Source of the DNA: Ornithodoros turicata
Taxonomy: Eukaryota; Arthropoda; Arachnida; Ixodida; Argasidae
Length of the DNA stretch: 64,000 nt
Assembly: GCF_037126465.1 (NCBI RefSeq)
Contig: NC_088204.1
Coordinates: 64,045,807-64,109,806 of the forward strand
Reading direction: 5' to 3'
Part shown: positions 53,816 to 64,000 of the stretch, piece after piece
Layout: every line of letters starts with the position of its first letter
Position numbering within the stretch: the first letter of the stretch is position 1
The notes under the pieces: model-generated
What the model was told of the DNA's origin: nothing
Databases searched by the model: none
The model's input: only the letters and a program-made list of their open reading frames with translations
Made by a program: the position numbers and the translations under genes

Positions 53816-56018
53816 TCCACAGATTCCAAAGGAAAACGAAATAACTGAAGAGAAGAAAAAAGGAAAAGAAGGACTAGGAAAGAAAGATAGAAAGAAGAAA
53901 GAAAGAGACACTATAACAACGTGACAACGTCACCTGCAGCTCATGAGTCTGAGGCTCTGAGAAAACAGAGGGGAACGGCAATGACAGCCCACTGGTTGGG
54001 GAAGCAGGACGGGGTCAAGGAGAGTGGCCAAGGAAAAGTCATTACAGCCAATCTGGAGCAGCCGGCAACTGAGGGTGTTCCAATGGTGAAGGTTACAATA
54101 CAGGAGATACAGTTAATCGTGGTTTTGGTTTTTGCTTTTTGCTTTTTTTCTTTGAGGGGGGGGGACCTTAAGTCAAACTTTTGCTCTGATGAGTATAGTC
54201 ATCAGAGTATCTTTCATATCATATATGAGTATCTTTCATCAAATTTGCCGTAGTGCCTCCAGCAATCAACTAATTCGCTTCTGAGCTCGCTTCCAAGAAA
54301 GAAAGAAAAACGTATACCATTTCCGCCAGGTGTTACAGTCTGTCTCTTTACATTTGTCCTGAGCACTCACTTGCCGAACCTATCTAACGCACCTATCGCT
54401 TTGCCGCTGTACTGCACTTGTTAGGCTAAATTTCTCCTTGCAAAGTATTATAAAATCACACTTCAGTGAGCAAAGAGACCCTGTACCTTTTGGGCCTTAT
54501 CGACACACGACAGGTGTTCCTCATTGGCTGAACTGTGCCCTGTTTCCCTGTTTCTTTCTCTCTCTCTCACTCTCTCCGCTTTTCCCATTTGTGTGTGTGC
54601 GTTTTTGTTTTTTTTTTGTTCTTTCATCCCCTGCTTTCGTGGGCAGCGACGTCTTGCGCCCTCTCGCGGACGTTGGATGAAACTTGCTGTCAAAACAATA
54701 TAAAAGTGCTGTAGCGGCTGTTCTATTCAAGGTACCGTAATATTCCCGTGGATATATGTTCTGACATCAATCCTGAGTCTATACCAATGAAAATTGTCAT
54801 TGTTACGTCTTGCGTCCCCTTTTTTTCCTTTTTCCGTATCATCAACATCATCATCGGTGAGCAAAAGCTCCATTTTGTGTACTTAACCCGGCCTAAATGA
54901 CGTTTGCATTGCAAAATCAGCATACTTAAATTTTTAGCTTCAGTGAACCGGTTCGAATCTTTTTTTTTTTCTCTCCTCTACAACCGAACCTAAGCTAAAC
55001 CTATATGCGTGAACCCCAACCGAACCTAAGAAATTAACGGCTCCGAGATCTGGCCCTGACAGCTTCCTCTCAAGTAACGACCTGATTGCGTCTACAGTTA
55101 TTGTGGCGACATCTTACGAAACGATCCTGTTATCCCATCTTCAAAACGCTCCAAGCAGTAACCTTTCATAGAGCTTTTTTCATCTTGGTCCCTCCTGAAC
55201 TTGTTCAGTGAATTTCATGTACGCGAAAAGCCTGCATTAAAAAGCACGCAAGAGTAGCACTCGTTCCGTTGCACAGTGGACGCGAATAAGCCCCAAAGGG
55301 AAAGGAAGTTTAGACATGTTGCAGACTTCCCGTCTCGAAAGGGTTAAGCGCAAAGAAAATGTCTTTTCTGCCTACGTCTGTATAGGGGATCTTCGAACGC
55401 AGCTGTCGTGTGCTCGACATTAGAAACTCAGAGGAGAAACTGAGAGGGTGAGGCACACACGGGGCAAAGGAAGTGCATCGCATATCTTAACGCGTTTTTT
55501 AAACACGTACGAAAACCCTCGATGAGAGAATGCACTTGAAGCCCGTAAAGAAGCGAGCTCTTTGTCTCCGGGGGCGCCACTTTCCCGAATATCGAACATA
55601 CTCAATGGACCCTCCTGTTGCTCAACGGCGCCCTCTTCAGGCGCACATGCTTGCAATCGCATGTTCGGAAATCCACGTTGCAAACAACAATGGGGCCCGC
55701 TAGAGTCACTGAATAGCTTCAGACTGATTCAGAGTTCTGCAACTGACGTACAACAGCAAGTTCAACGGCAGGGGGCGCCGTATGGTGACGCCATATTGGC
55801 TCCGTCAAGTTCGTCTGCTACGTTAATGACGGATCCCGTCTGTAGACGTTCGTTCTTTCTTCTCTATTCGACCACGCTTTTGCGTCTCCCTTGACAACAG
55901 TGGATCAAGGCCCTCTAAACAACATCGCACGTGCTGTTACGGTCACTGTACTGCAATTCGCGATGTGAAATGAGCTTGCCGTAGCATAAGGTCGTTTTGC
56001 CTGGGCGGAAAGAAACTG
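53816..56018. other. Unassigned sequence
   Basis: About 2.2 kb without a recognisable gene. A short palindrome CTCTGATGAGTATAGTCATCAGAG lies near 54190. Confidence 0.4.
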
Positions 56019-56476
56019 CACTCTTAAAAATGAACTTCACCGGATGCATGCAGCTAGCCAACCATCATCCCGAATGGCATATCGTTCTCCACTACTGTTA
56101 TGTACTGCATAAGCGTCATAAAAAAGGCGTACGCCTCCTGTTTTCAACAAATCAGACGCGAGAACGATGTCACTAGCGTTACTACACTCTTAGAAATGAA
56201 CTTCACCGCATAGCACGCTCCTAGCCAATCATAATCTCGAATGATATCGTTATCTTCCCTGATTTGTTGAAAACGATAGGCGTACGCCTTATTTGTGACA
56301 ATTATGAACCGCATAAGTGTCACAAAAAGGCGTACGCCTCCCGTTTTCAACAAATCAGGGAAGATAACGATATCATTCGAGATGATGGTTGGCTAGGAGC
56401 ATGGTATGCGGTGAAGTTCATTTTTAAGAGTGTAGTTGGCTAGGAGCGTGCTGGGGTAAAGTTCAGTTTTAAGAGA
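56019..56476. mobile_element. MITE carrying a second MITE of the same family
   Basis: The outer copy starts CACTCTTAAAAATGAACTTC and ends GTTCAGTTTTAAGAGA after the nested copy. GTCACTAGCGTTAC before the insert and GTTGGCTAGGAGCGTGC after it belong to one arm. Confidence 0.78.
56185..56432. mobile_element. CACTCTTA-family MITE nested in its own family
   Basis: CACTCTTAGAAATGAACTTC and inverse, TA at 56183-56184 and 56433-56434. It is 248 bp with full arms, the best copy of the GGCGTACGCC subtype. Confidence 0.9.
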
Positions 56477-56479
56477 CTG

Positions 56480-56582
56480 CGGCACCACTGGTGGTGGTGG
56501 TGGTGGTGTAACTGCTTGCCGTAGTCGGCCTCGCATGGCGGGCAACGTCACGACTAACGCAGGTCCGTAAAAAAAATAAAAA
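56480..56582 (-). repeat. LINE/SINE tail module
   Basis: On the minus strand TTTTTTTTACGGACCTGCG, then TTAGTCGTGACGTTGCCCG, GGCCGACTACGGCAAGC and a (CCA)n run. The same segment occurs at 59206-59315 on the plus strand. Confidence 0.65.
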
Positions 56583-56889
56583 GAAACGGGAAAGACAGTG
56601 AATGAACAGTGACAGACAGACTGCGGCTCCACTGGCGTGTCAACAAAATGCCGCCGAGTTGCAGATTTTGTCCAATGGGAGAGCCAGATGGCTCAATGAT
56701 GCGAGATGGCTGTCTGCATAGTGCCAAGTAAAAGGAATGCAATACTATACTACTACAAAGCTATTCAGTGGTCGCCTAACGACTTCTTCGGAGGCCTCGG
56801 TGCCACAGGGATCGTAAGCTTTTGCCATCCCCGTCGTCCTAGAATCTTCACAGGAGGAATCTTTCGAATTACCGTTCTCCTTCATGGAG

Positions 56890-57170
56890 TTAGAGACTGC
56901 CCTACATAATGGAAGAATGCAATGGTATTGTGCCAGGCAAATCTCCACACGCCATTCATGCCTTCCTCCCAATCGCCCTCACCACTTTGTTGGAAAGATT
57001 ATGGGAAAGATTATGGAAAGGGTGGTGTCCGCACGACTCCACTGGTATTTTGAGAGCACTCGATTCTTTCCTGAGGTCATGACTGGCTTCCGGCAAGCGC
57101 ATTCCGCAATTGGCAATGTCTTCCATCTCGTCTCTTCTATCCAGCAAGTAAAGTTTGACGGGTTCTCTTC
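56890..57170 (+). pseudogene. LINE reverse transcriptase fragment
   Basis: PGKSPHAIHAFLPIALTT in one frame, then GKIMERVVSARLHWYFES, EVMTGFRQAHSAIGNVFHL and SSIQQVKFDG in another, match the RT region between the PGK-type motif and the GFR motif. A frameshift separates them. The catalytic Asp boxes are missing. Confidence 0.7.
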
Positions 57171-57618
57171 CTTTATGTGGCGAAAGCACATAAAGTATTC
57201 TCCACACAGTATTCTCCACATTGCCCCCCCCCCCCCCCCCTGTGACAGCACACCGGCGCTGCGCCTCATTCGCTGTGAAAAATTCGTCTGCTCTCGGCAG
57301 AGCGATGTGCTATACTTGTTCACTGCTATTCATTCCAAGATATCAAACAGGAAAAGAAACGTGTTGAAAATGGTATCTGTTTACTCATGGCACGTTACGG
57401 TGGTTCTTTTATCATCATTGCGTGCGTCTACGAGAAGAGAGTACGTATCGCATGTACGTCGGCATCGGCGTCTCGTATGTGGCGGTGTTCAATGTGCCTC
57501 TTTGCGTTTCGATGTGTCTCTCGTTTTCGTTCCATTTAATCATAGAGCATAGAGCCTGCATAATTGCCCGTACACTTGTGTTACACAAGTGTGTGCTTCA
57601 TTGAGGAGGTCTGCTGTG
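57171..57618. other. Unassigned sequence with poly-C
   Basis: A 17-nt poly-C (57224-57240) follows the RT fragment. Nothing else is recognised. Confidence 0.4.
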
Positions 57619-57860
57619 ATGCCGTGTGGAGTTCGAAGCTGCGCAAACGAAAACAAGAAGGACGCGCGGCCTCCAGATGCATCAGGTTCCGGCAAATGAG
57701 CCAGCGAGAGGTAAATGGCTTGCCTTGATTCAACGCGAGGATGTTCAACCTGGCACTCCGAATGTGCAGTCTACATTTCAATGAGACTGATTACGAGTCA
57801 CCACCGAGCGTCGTGAAATCCGTTGGTGCCGACTTCTTAATCTATCTGAAGCAATGTCTT
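57619..57860 (+). pseudogene. THAP-domain pseudogene
   Basis: MPCGVRSCANENK gives the N-terminal C-X4-C of a THAP zinc-binding DNA-binding domain. GKWLALIQRED supplies the invariant Trp region and RMCSLHFNETDY the C-X2-H pair. These pieces lie in three different frames, so at least two frameshifts disrupt the domain (near 57677 and 57741). THAP domains occur in host regulators and in P- and other transposases; the source here is unknown. Confidence 0.7.
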
Positions 57861-58469
57861 GCTCCGTCGCTAAATCTACCTGACGCGAGCGAGCAATGGA
57901 AATGGCAAAGCAAGCCATGGACATTTGCTGACCTCACTTAACCTCCAAGAAGAAGAAGAAGAAGAAGAAGAAAGAAGAAGCACCTGCCCCGCAACCCGAG
58001 CTACCGAGCACAAGCTATGGCGGGCTAGTCCGCCATACACAAGCGTCTGTCAGAAGAAACTGCGAGAAACGTACGCCGCAGACGACGCTCCGACCTCCGC
58101 CACCTGCGCCGTGTCGATGACCGATCCCGGCTGACGTCACACCGCGATCCCTCCTCTGAGTGGACGCATCGTGACGCGCGTTCTCTGGCTTGTCACATGG
58201 CCTCCACAGAAAAGGGGAGAGTATCGCGCAAGCGATGGATTAAAACGTCTGCAGTGGGCGTAATATGTTCGCCAGGACAGTATTTATGGTGTAAAAACGT
58301 AATACCGTGGTGACACACTTGAACGCGATCAAAGAGAAAAAAAAATTCTCCCCACTTTCCACGCTCCTTTAAAGAAACAGCCAAAAGTTTAATATCTACA
58401 GTTAACCCGAGTACCAGTCTCACTCTGTCAAACACACGCCCTTTACTCCAGTCTCGAAGTTTCTCCGGG
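57861..58469. other. Unassigned sequence with (AAG)n
   Basis: (AAG)n at 57946-57980. No gene is recognised in the rest. Confidence 0.4.
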
Positions 58470-58800
58470 CTCGCAGCCACACTCCTACACCGCATGCCTA
58501 CAAACTCAATGTATTTAAACGTCGTACTCCACAGCCTGAAGAGTACGCACGATCCAACATGCCCTTTCTGTCCGACAACATTCGACACAATTGAGCGCAT
58601 CCTTCTACAATGCCCTGCCTACGAGTCAGGAAAGACGTATGCATCAAGTACATCACGTCATCTTTGGAGGCTAAACGCCGGCAGAAAGACGTTATCACGC
58701 CTCAAAACCGGATTCGATCCTGAGGGATACCAAACTGATATACTGTCTATAAGGGCGTATCACAAGTGCACCATTCGCCGAGTACGCTTCAACCCCTGAG
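58470..58800 (+). pseudogene. LINE C-terminal zinc-motif fragment
   Basis: HRMPTNSMYLNVVLHSLKS, then CPFCPTTFDTIERILLQCPAY, resembles the terminal CX2CX7HX4C segment of I-type ORF2 with His replaced by Arg. A stop follows near 58798. It is a family distinct from the other LINE tails here. Confidence 0.5.
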
Positions 58801-58842
58801 TCAAGCACCCCCCAGTGACTTTTATTTTCATTTTCATTTTCT

Positions 58843-59105
58843 GCCACCTCCCGTGGCATAGTGGTTAGGATGATCGCTTTCCACGGCGAGACTGGGAGGT
58901 GACACGGGTTCGAATCCTGTCACCGGCTGTGCTCTCTGAGGTTTTCCCTGGGTTTTCCGAAGACTTTCCAGACGAATGTCGGCACAGCTCCCCCTTAAGT
59001 AGGCCAAGGAAGCATACTAGCCCCCTGTCGCCCCCACTCCTTCTTGCTGTCCTCTCGCCATCTGTCAACGTCTGTACGCCGCTCATAGCAGCAGTTGCTT
59101 CGCCA
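58843..59105 (+). mobile_element. tRNA-derived SINE
   Basis: A box TGGCATAGTGG (58854-58864) and B box GGTTCGAATCC (58907-58917) head the copy. The body (CCGGCTGTGCTCTCTGAGGT, then GTCGGCACAGCTCCC) is homologous to the SINE at 32676-33000 and to the 218-bp satellite. The tail is not a clear simple repeat. Confidence 0.75.
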
Positions 59106-59205
59106 CGATTATACAGAATTTAAAAAAAAACACATTTTCTTGTGTTCCATTCATGGTGCTCCGTCCATGGTGGACTTCACTGCGAATCCGGACCTGCATT
59201 CCTGT

Positions 59206-59315
59206 ATTTTTTCCTTTTTTTTTTTTTACGGACCTGCGTCAGTCGTGACGTTGCTCGCTTTGCGAAGCCGACTGCGGCAAGCAGTAACACTACCACCACC
59301 GCACCCACCGCAATA
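59206..59315 (+). repeat. LINE/SINE tail module
   Basis: TTTTTTACGGACCTGCG, CAGTCGTGACGTTGC, GCCGACTGCGGCAAGC and ACCACCACC, the same module as 56480-56582 in the opposite orientation. Confidence 0.65.
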
Positions 59316-59399
59316 AACACGAAGCGGTTTAACAGACCAGTATCACCAGATTACACACGTCCAAGTTAGTCGAGTTCAAACTATGATCTCTTTAAAACT

Positions 59400-61125
59400 G
59401 CGGTAATTGTAGAATTTTCCTGTGCAGACTGAACTACGTCCCGCATTATCGGTATCTAAGCATCATCATTGATAGGGGACTGACATGGTCGCGGCAGATC
59501 AACTCCCTTTCTGCTAGTGCCCGCATCTACTGTAGTGTGCTCCGGCACCTCTGTGGATCCACATGGGGCCCGTCCTGTGCTGACCTCCATCGTGTACACT
59601 GCTCCCTGTTGCTTGGCGTTATGCGCTATAGCCTGCCTGTCCTTTATGGCATCTCCAACACTCACGAGCGGGAGCTGCCCAATATCCAAGCCAAAACCCT
59701 CCGTCTCTGTTTGGGAGGGCCAAAGACAACGGAAACCTTCTCTGTTTCGGCGGAGGCACGCGAGCCATCGGTGCTTATTATCCGCGATAGTGTCGCCTTA
59801 CACGCGTACACACGTTATCTTGCCCGCCATCCAGCCCATTACCTCTGTGACATTGCGCAACGTTATCCCGCATCTGCATTTGGTCAATCTATTTGGCGTT
59901 TTACGAAGCAACGTCCCCTCAACCTCAACCTCCGCACGGACCTCCTTTGCGCCACCCATGTGGACACTTCACTACCCCACTGTACAAACGTCAATTCCGG
60001 GCCTTAGGAAAAAGAAGGTTGTGCCAGCAGTTGTGGCCTGCCAACTGACCTTGTACCACATCTACAGTCACCACCGGCATCGAACCCAAATATACACCGA
60101 TGCTTCAGTTTCTCTAGTTGGGTCGTCTGCTACCTTCTGCATCCCAGAGGATGGAGCTGAGCACGGCTTCAAGCTCCCTCTTATGTCATCTGCTGAGGCC
60201 GAGGCATTCGCACTACTGGCCGCTTTGAGACATGTCTACTCGTGTGCGCCCAGGGCCTGGTCGATCCTCACAGACAGTAAAGTGGCTCTGGAGGCGCTGG
60301 CTTCTTCATCTGGCCGCTGGCGCTTGCCGCAGTCATCAGTACACCTACACGACGATCATCGCCCTGCACTCCGAACTTGTATCGCTGGGACACGAAGTGG
60401 TGTTCCAATGATTTCCGAGCCATGTCGGAATTTCAGGCAATGATCGTGCTGACGCTCTTGCTCGACAAGCCCACGACACTGAGCAACCAACTGTCTTTCC
60501 CCTTGCGTACTCTATGTGCCAGCTGAAAATCCTCCGCTTCACTGCCAACCGCACACAGCTCTTTCAGCAAGAAGCTATACGAACCAATGCCTTCCTTAAA
60601 TTCATTGACCCTTTAATGACATATGCTGTGCCTGGCCGCATCCCGCGCATCGAGGAATCGTTGCTTCATCGGCTGCGGCTGAATGTGGCACGAACTCCTG
60701 CCTCCTATTTAAGATGAATCAGCACCCATCACCTCTTTGCCCAACGTGCAAGCCGATGTGCCACACATCATCATTGCCTGCCAGCGCTACGAAGATCACC
60801 GATCGAGTCTCCGGCGCCGCCTTGCTCATCTGGGCTACCAAGAGCTTTCCCTCGAGGTGGTACTTGGCCCTACCCAGCACGCTGAAGTCACGTCTGCGCT
60901 GACACGATTCCTTCGGGAATCTAAACTCCTGGGCATTCGCTGATACGTCCTATGCGCAACGATTAGTGAAGGAGCTGTTTCTTCTGTATTTTTCATAATT
61001 TTCTGTATCCCAGCTGTTTGTATCTTTTTTGTTTGCTTGAAAGCTTTAGGAAATAGCAAGCCCACATCGTGGCTAACCTTTCCCTTCTTTTCTTTTGTAT
61101 TAATTTGCATTACACATATTCCCCC
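59400..61125 (+). pseudogene. 5'-truncated LINE: RT thumb, RNase H, zinc motif, 3' tail
   Basis: RYLSIIIDRGLTWSRQI and VLRHLCGSTWGPSCADLHRV match the region after the YADD box. YTDASVSLVGSSATF, SSAEAEAFALLAALR and ILTDSKVALEAL give RNase H motifs, and SHVGISGNDRADALARQ the last one in a third frame. HRLRLNVARTPASYL and VPHIIIACQRYEDHR give the terminal zinc-motif part, ending ...RFLRESKLLGIR and a stop near 60943. Several frameshifts show it is dead. The 3' UTR ends with the AATAGCAAGCCC ... GGCTAACCTTTCCC module and a short C run at 61040-61125. Confidence 0.82.
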
Positions 61126-61419
61126 CTGTGCAGAACTATTCGGTCGTTTGCATTTGTCACGCTCCATCATTGTCAGCGAACGTAAAAAAAGTTCTGAGAC
61201 CTGAGGGAAGCAGAAAACCGCAAGACGGAATGCAAGGTCTACAAGATCGAGACCTATAGAAAATAAGACTTTTTAGTCGTATGACGGCAAGGGCCAAAAG
61301 GGGAAAACAGTCGTCAACCGAACTTGGAGCGACCCCGACATTGAGTCGGTCGAAAAAGGTCAAATCAAGGCGTCCTCTCTCTAGCGTGTCAACAGACAAG
61401 TCACCTGTTTAATATTGAC
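61126..61419. other. Unassigned sequence
   Basis: Nothing recognised. Confidence 0.4.
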
Positions 61420-61423
61420 TTAA

Positions 61424-62147
61424 AGGGGCACTAACCTGATGGTCATACTTTGTCTAAAAAACAGCACAGAGTGAAAGCAGTGGTTTCACTCTACCTAAAT
61501 ATGTGGAACACTTTGTGTAGCTCAAGTGCTTTAACTATTTAAAAACGAGATCAAAGAGCGAAATCAGTGCAACACTCCCCTTCGTCTAATGCGTGAGCAA
61601 GCGTCACTCGGCTACAAAAAACGGGACAGACTCATCCCCGAATGACGTTTTGCATCGTCAACCGATCCTGGACTCCCCAAGGTCAGCCGCGGGGGAGAAC
61701 CTGCCGAACCTGTTTGCTGTCGCATTGCTGCGGCTCCGTGGCAGTGGAGGGGTTCACTTTAAAGAATAAGTGCGGCTTATAAAGTAATCTCGTTTCTGTT
61801 AGGTAAGGCGGCCGGAAAAGATGCGCAAATAATACGTAGTAGAAGGACATTCCTCGTGAATATAGTCTAGTGGCTCTGAAACAAAAAAACAAAAAAAAAA
61901 CACTTATTCAAAAATGCAGCAATATAAGTGGTGGCCGTCACGAAACGTCAAATTGACGTCGCTCCTATTGTTGTGAGCACTTGGAGGGCAAGCTCAAGCA
62001 GGTTCAAGAAATAGTGCGCAACGCATTTTGTAATTACTGCGCTAATATATCGTTGTCGACCTTCATAATTTAAGGAAACATGCTTCAGAGTTAAATAAAC
62101 ATATTCCTACTGATACATCATTGCTCGTATATCAGTTTAGTACCCCT
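61424..62147. mobile_element. 724-bp TTAA-flanked TIR element
   Basis: TTAA at 61420-61423 and 62148-62151 flanks ends AGGGGCACTAACCTGA and the inverse of AGGGGTACTAAACTGA (16 bp, two differences). A TTAA duplication fits piggyBac- or Kolobok-type non-autonomous elements. There is no transposase. Confidence 0.75.
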
Positions 62148-62151
62148 TTAA

Positions 62152-63264
62152 TCCGCTTAGAGAGTGTCTCGAGCATTTCTTTTACAATAATTACGGTTTT
62201 TTATGGACTTTCTTCCCATACGCGTCGTATCCTAGTGGCTCTCCAGCGAACCACGCTCGTAGCGCGTCAACACAAATCCACTTGGGTAGCACAAAGGACC
62301 AAAACCGGTCCGGAGTGGGACCGACGAGCTCGCCCCGTTCGTGCGGTCTCCCCACTGGTCCCCCACTTCTGTCGTCCCCATACAGCGCCATCTAATGAAT
62401 GCCGAGATAACCCTCTCAGCGTTTCAAGGTCATGCGCACGCGCATGAGCCGTTGTGAAAATGGTACATTCTATACGTTTTTCGAGGTCAGCAGATGCAGC
62501 GTGCTCTCATACTCGGCGACCGCACTGCGAAGCCTACGTCGCGAGTATGCCGCCGAAGAATGAAAATCTTCAGTTTAACAACAAGTACTTTTCGGATTTT
62601 CCCTCCGCGCATAAATAAGGTGTTCTTCTACAGTCCCGTGTGAAGCAAGTCTTTCTAGCTTGTTATCGTCATTGAAAATTTTCTAACTGAAGTATGCACT
62701 TTTCAACGATTTCCGTGATTTACGATTTTTTACAACACCTAAATCGCTGGGGAAATAGTTAATCTTTTTTTTATTAGAGGGTGGTCCTGACGGACTTTAC
62801 ATCTGCAGAATTTCGTTTTGATAGATGCTGTACTTATTGTTATAAAAAATTGCAGAGTTGGGTAAATTTTGAAATGTTTCCCAGAATCCCCCACATTCTA
62901 AATTTTGCGATAGACTATTGAGACCCGGTCAGTAGGTTGCATGGTCCTTCTAACAAAAAGCAGTTTAAATTTTGAGCTTCTTCGGCGCAGTAGGATGCTC
63001 ACGACACGTTTCCAGAGGGGGTATGGCTTTTGCTCGGAGAGGAAACCTCGGAGCCCTCTAGTGTCGGAACGGGTCGGTGTTTGAGGCTAACATTTCGCAT
63101 TTGGTATACGTCTACCACCACAATGAACTCTGATTTTTTTTCGTGATAATCGGTGGTGGTCGAGCGGCATCGCTCGCTGGATCACTTGGCTGGATCACTA
63201 CATTTCTTTGTATTTCTTTACAGTTTCTGGATTTTGTTCTCTTTTTTTGTGTGTGTGTGTGTGT
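62152..63264. other. Unassigned sequence
   Basis: No gene recognised. A GT microsatellite lies at 63249-63264. Confidence 0.4.
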
Positions 63265-63345
63265 TTGGGAATAGCAAGCCGCTAAGTATGGCTAAACTTT
63301 CCTTTTTTATACTTAACCCCCCTCCCCGTACAGAAGACATACTTC
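63265..63345 (+). mobile_element. LINE 3' tail (solo)
   Basis: GGGAATAGCAAGCCGCTAAG, GGCTAAACTTTCC, a T run and a C-rich end, the same module as at 61040-61125 and 50120-50228. Confidence 0.55.
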
Positions 63346-64000
63346 TACTGAACTTCAAACTGCTCGAAATATTTCGCAATCTCATCCGAGATTAGGTCCT
63401 GATCGATGCTGACAACCACTCTAAGATAGTTGGACATTGGGTCTCTCCTCAAGCACACGTTGCAAGCGCAATAACGGCTGTTTTTATCTTCGCTCTGTCC
63501 TGTTATTGGCTGGTTACTGCAACTTCCGTCCCAGTTATCTATAGGCTCGTGTAGAAATCGAGACTACTTGCACTGTCGCAGAGATTGTTGCGCAGACCGA
63601 ACTAAAGCGGTTGCAGACTGAGTCTTACCGGATAATGGCGCCCCGAGACGTGGGAAACGCTAAACCTGTCATGGGGTGGTGACCCTTTGAGAGCTCCTTT
63701 CTCGTAGTTCTTTGTTTGCGCAGTTCCTTCTCTGGTTTCGTCACGTGGATTGTTTAGGACGGAGAAAAAAAGGCTGAAAGCGGAAAGAAAGCGGGAAGGG
63801 GTCATAGCACACGCGGCGACCGTTTTCTGTGTTTTGTGCAGCTGATGGTCCTGATTAATCTTCGAGACAGTACAGGTTTGTCCGTTGACGTCTCAAGATT
63901 GTTGCAGCAAGAAAACGGAGCACACAGAGGAACGTGACAGCTGCCACTCTCAGTGGACAGATTTTATTTCTAATACACTGCGCAAGTACAGTTGTGTGAC
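63346..64000. other. Unassigned sequence
   Basis: Nothing recognised. Confidence 0.4.

Noticed and set aside
54185..54215. CTGATGAG palindrome as a hammerhead
   Set aside because: No GAAA follows; it is a simple inverted repeat.
56760..56830. PQGS-like RT motif (ASVPQGS)
   Set aside because: It lies upstream of the RT N-terminal motifs, the wrong order, and the frame stops at once.

Overview
This window is an eukaryotic, probably arachnid (most likely ixodid tick) genomic segment that is almost entirely made of mobile-element DNA. The tick assignment is an inference from the element mix: tRNA-derived SINEs, I-type LINEs with RNase H, Penelope-like elements, Bel/Pao, and abundant TA-flanked fold-back MITEs. 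I found no host protein gene that I can name, no complete tRNA or rRNA gene and no CRISPR array.

Layout. 1-16 kb: a hAT-like element holding an ~88-bp satellite and a fold-back SINE; fold-back TA elements; a 17-bp minisatellite split by a 2.8-kb TA-flanked element with exon-like ORFs; a Penelope endonuclease remnant between two degenerate hammerhead motifs. 16-22 kb: mostly unassigned sequence, a small element with an 11-bp target duplication and a tRNA-like SINE. 22.5-33.5 kb: a ~218-bp tandem array derived from the 3' half of a tRNA SINE. It is split by a near-intact 5.5-kb LINE (ORF1 damaged, ORF2 of 1228 aa open) and by a full-length SINE, each with a clear target duplication. 33.5-36.3 kb: Penelope, Bel/Pao and LINE fragments with MITEs inside them. 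37-43.2 kb: a MITE with a nested hAT, a fold-back element, and a Penelope-like ORF on the minus strand with an SGNH-hydrolase-like segment directly upstream in frame. 43.2-46.4 kb: 287-bp tandem repeats, each carrying a type I hammerhead ribozyme fold, the organisation of a retrozyme. Two related ~0.9-kb TIR elements sit at exactly the same base of the ribozyme stem in opposite orientations. 46.4-64 kb: a long-TIR TA element, many MITEs (several nested in their own family), LINE tails and pseudogenes, a partial 5S rRNA-like segment, a THAP-domain pseudogene, another SINE and a TTAA element.

How the parts relate. LINEs could supply the machinery for the SINEs, and some share a 3' tail with the SINE-derived satellite. 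Penelope-like elements carry hammerhead ribozymes elsewhere and are plausible partners for the adjacent hammerhead array. The most notable signal is this hammerhead tandem array and its repeatedly hit insertion site; second is the SINE-to-satellite conversion at 22.5-33.5 kb.
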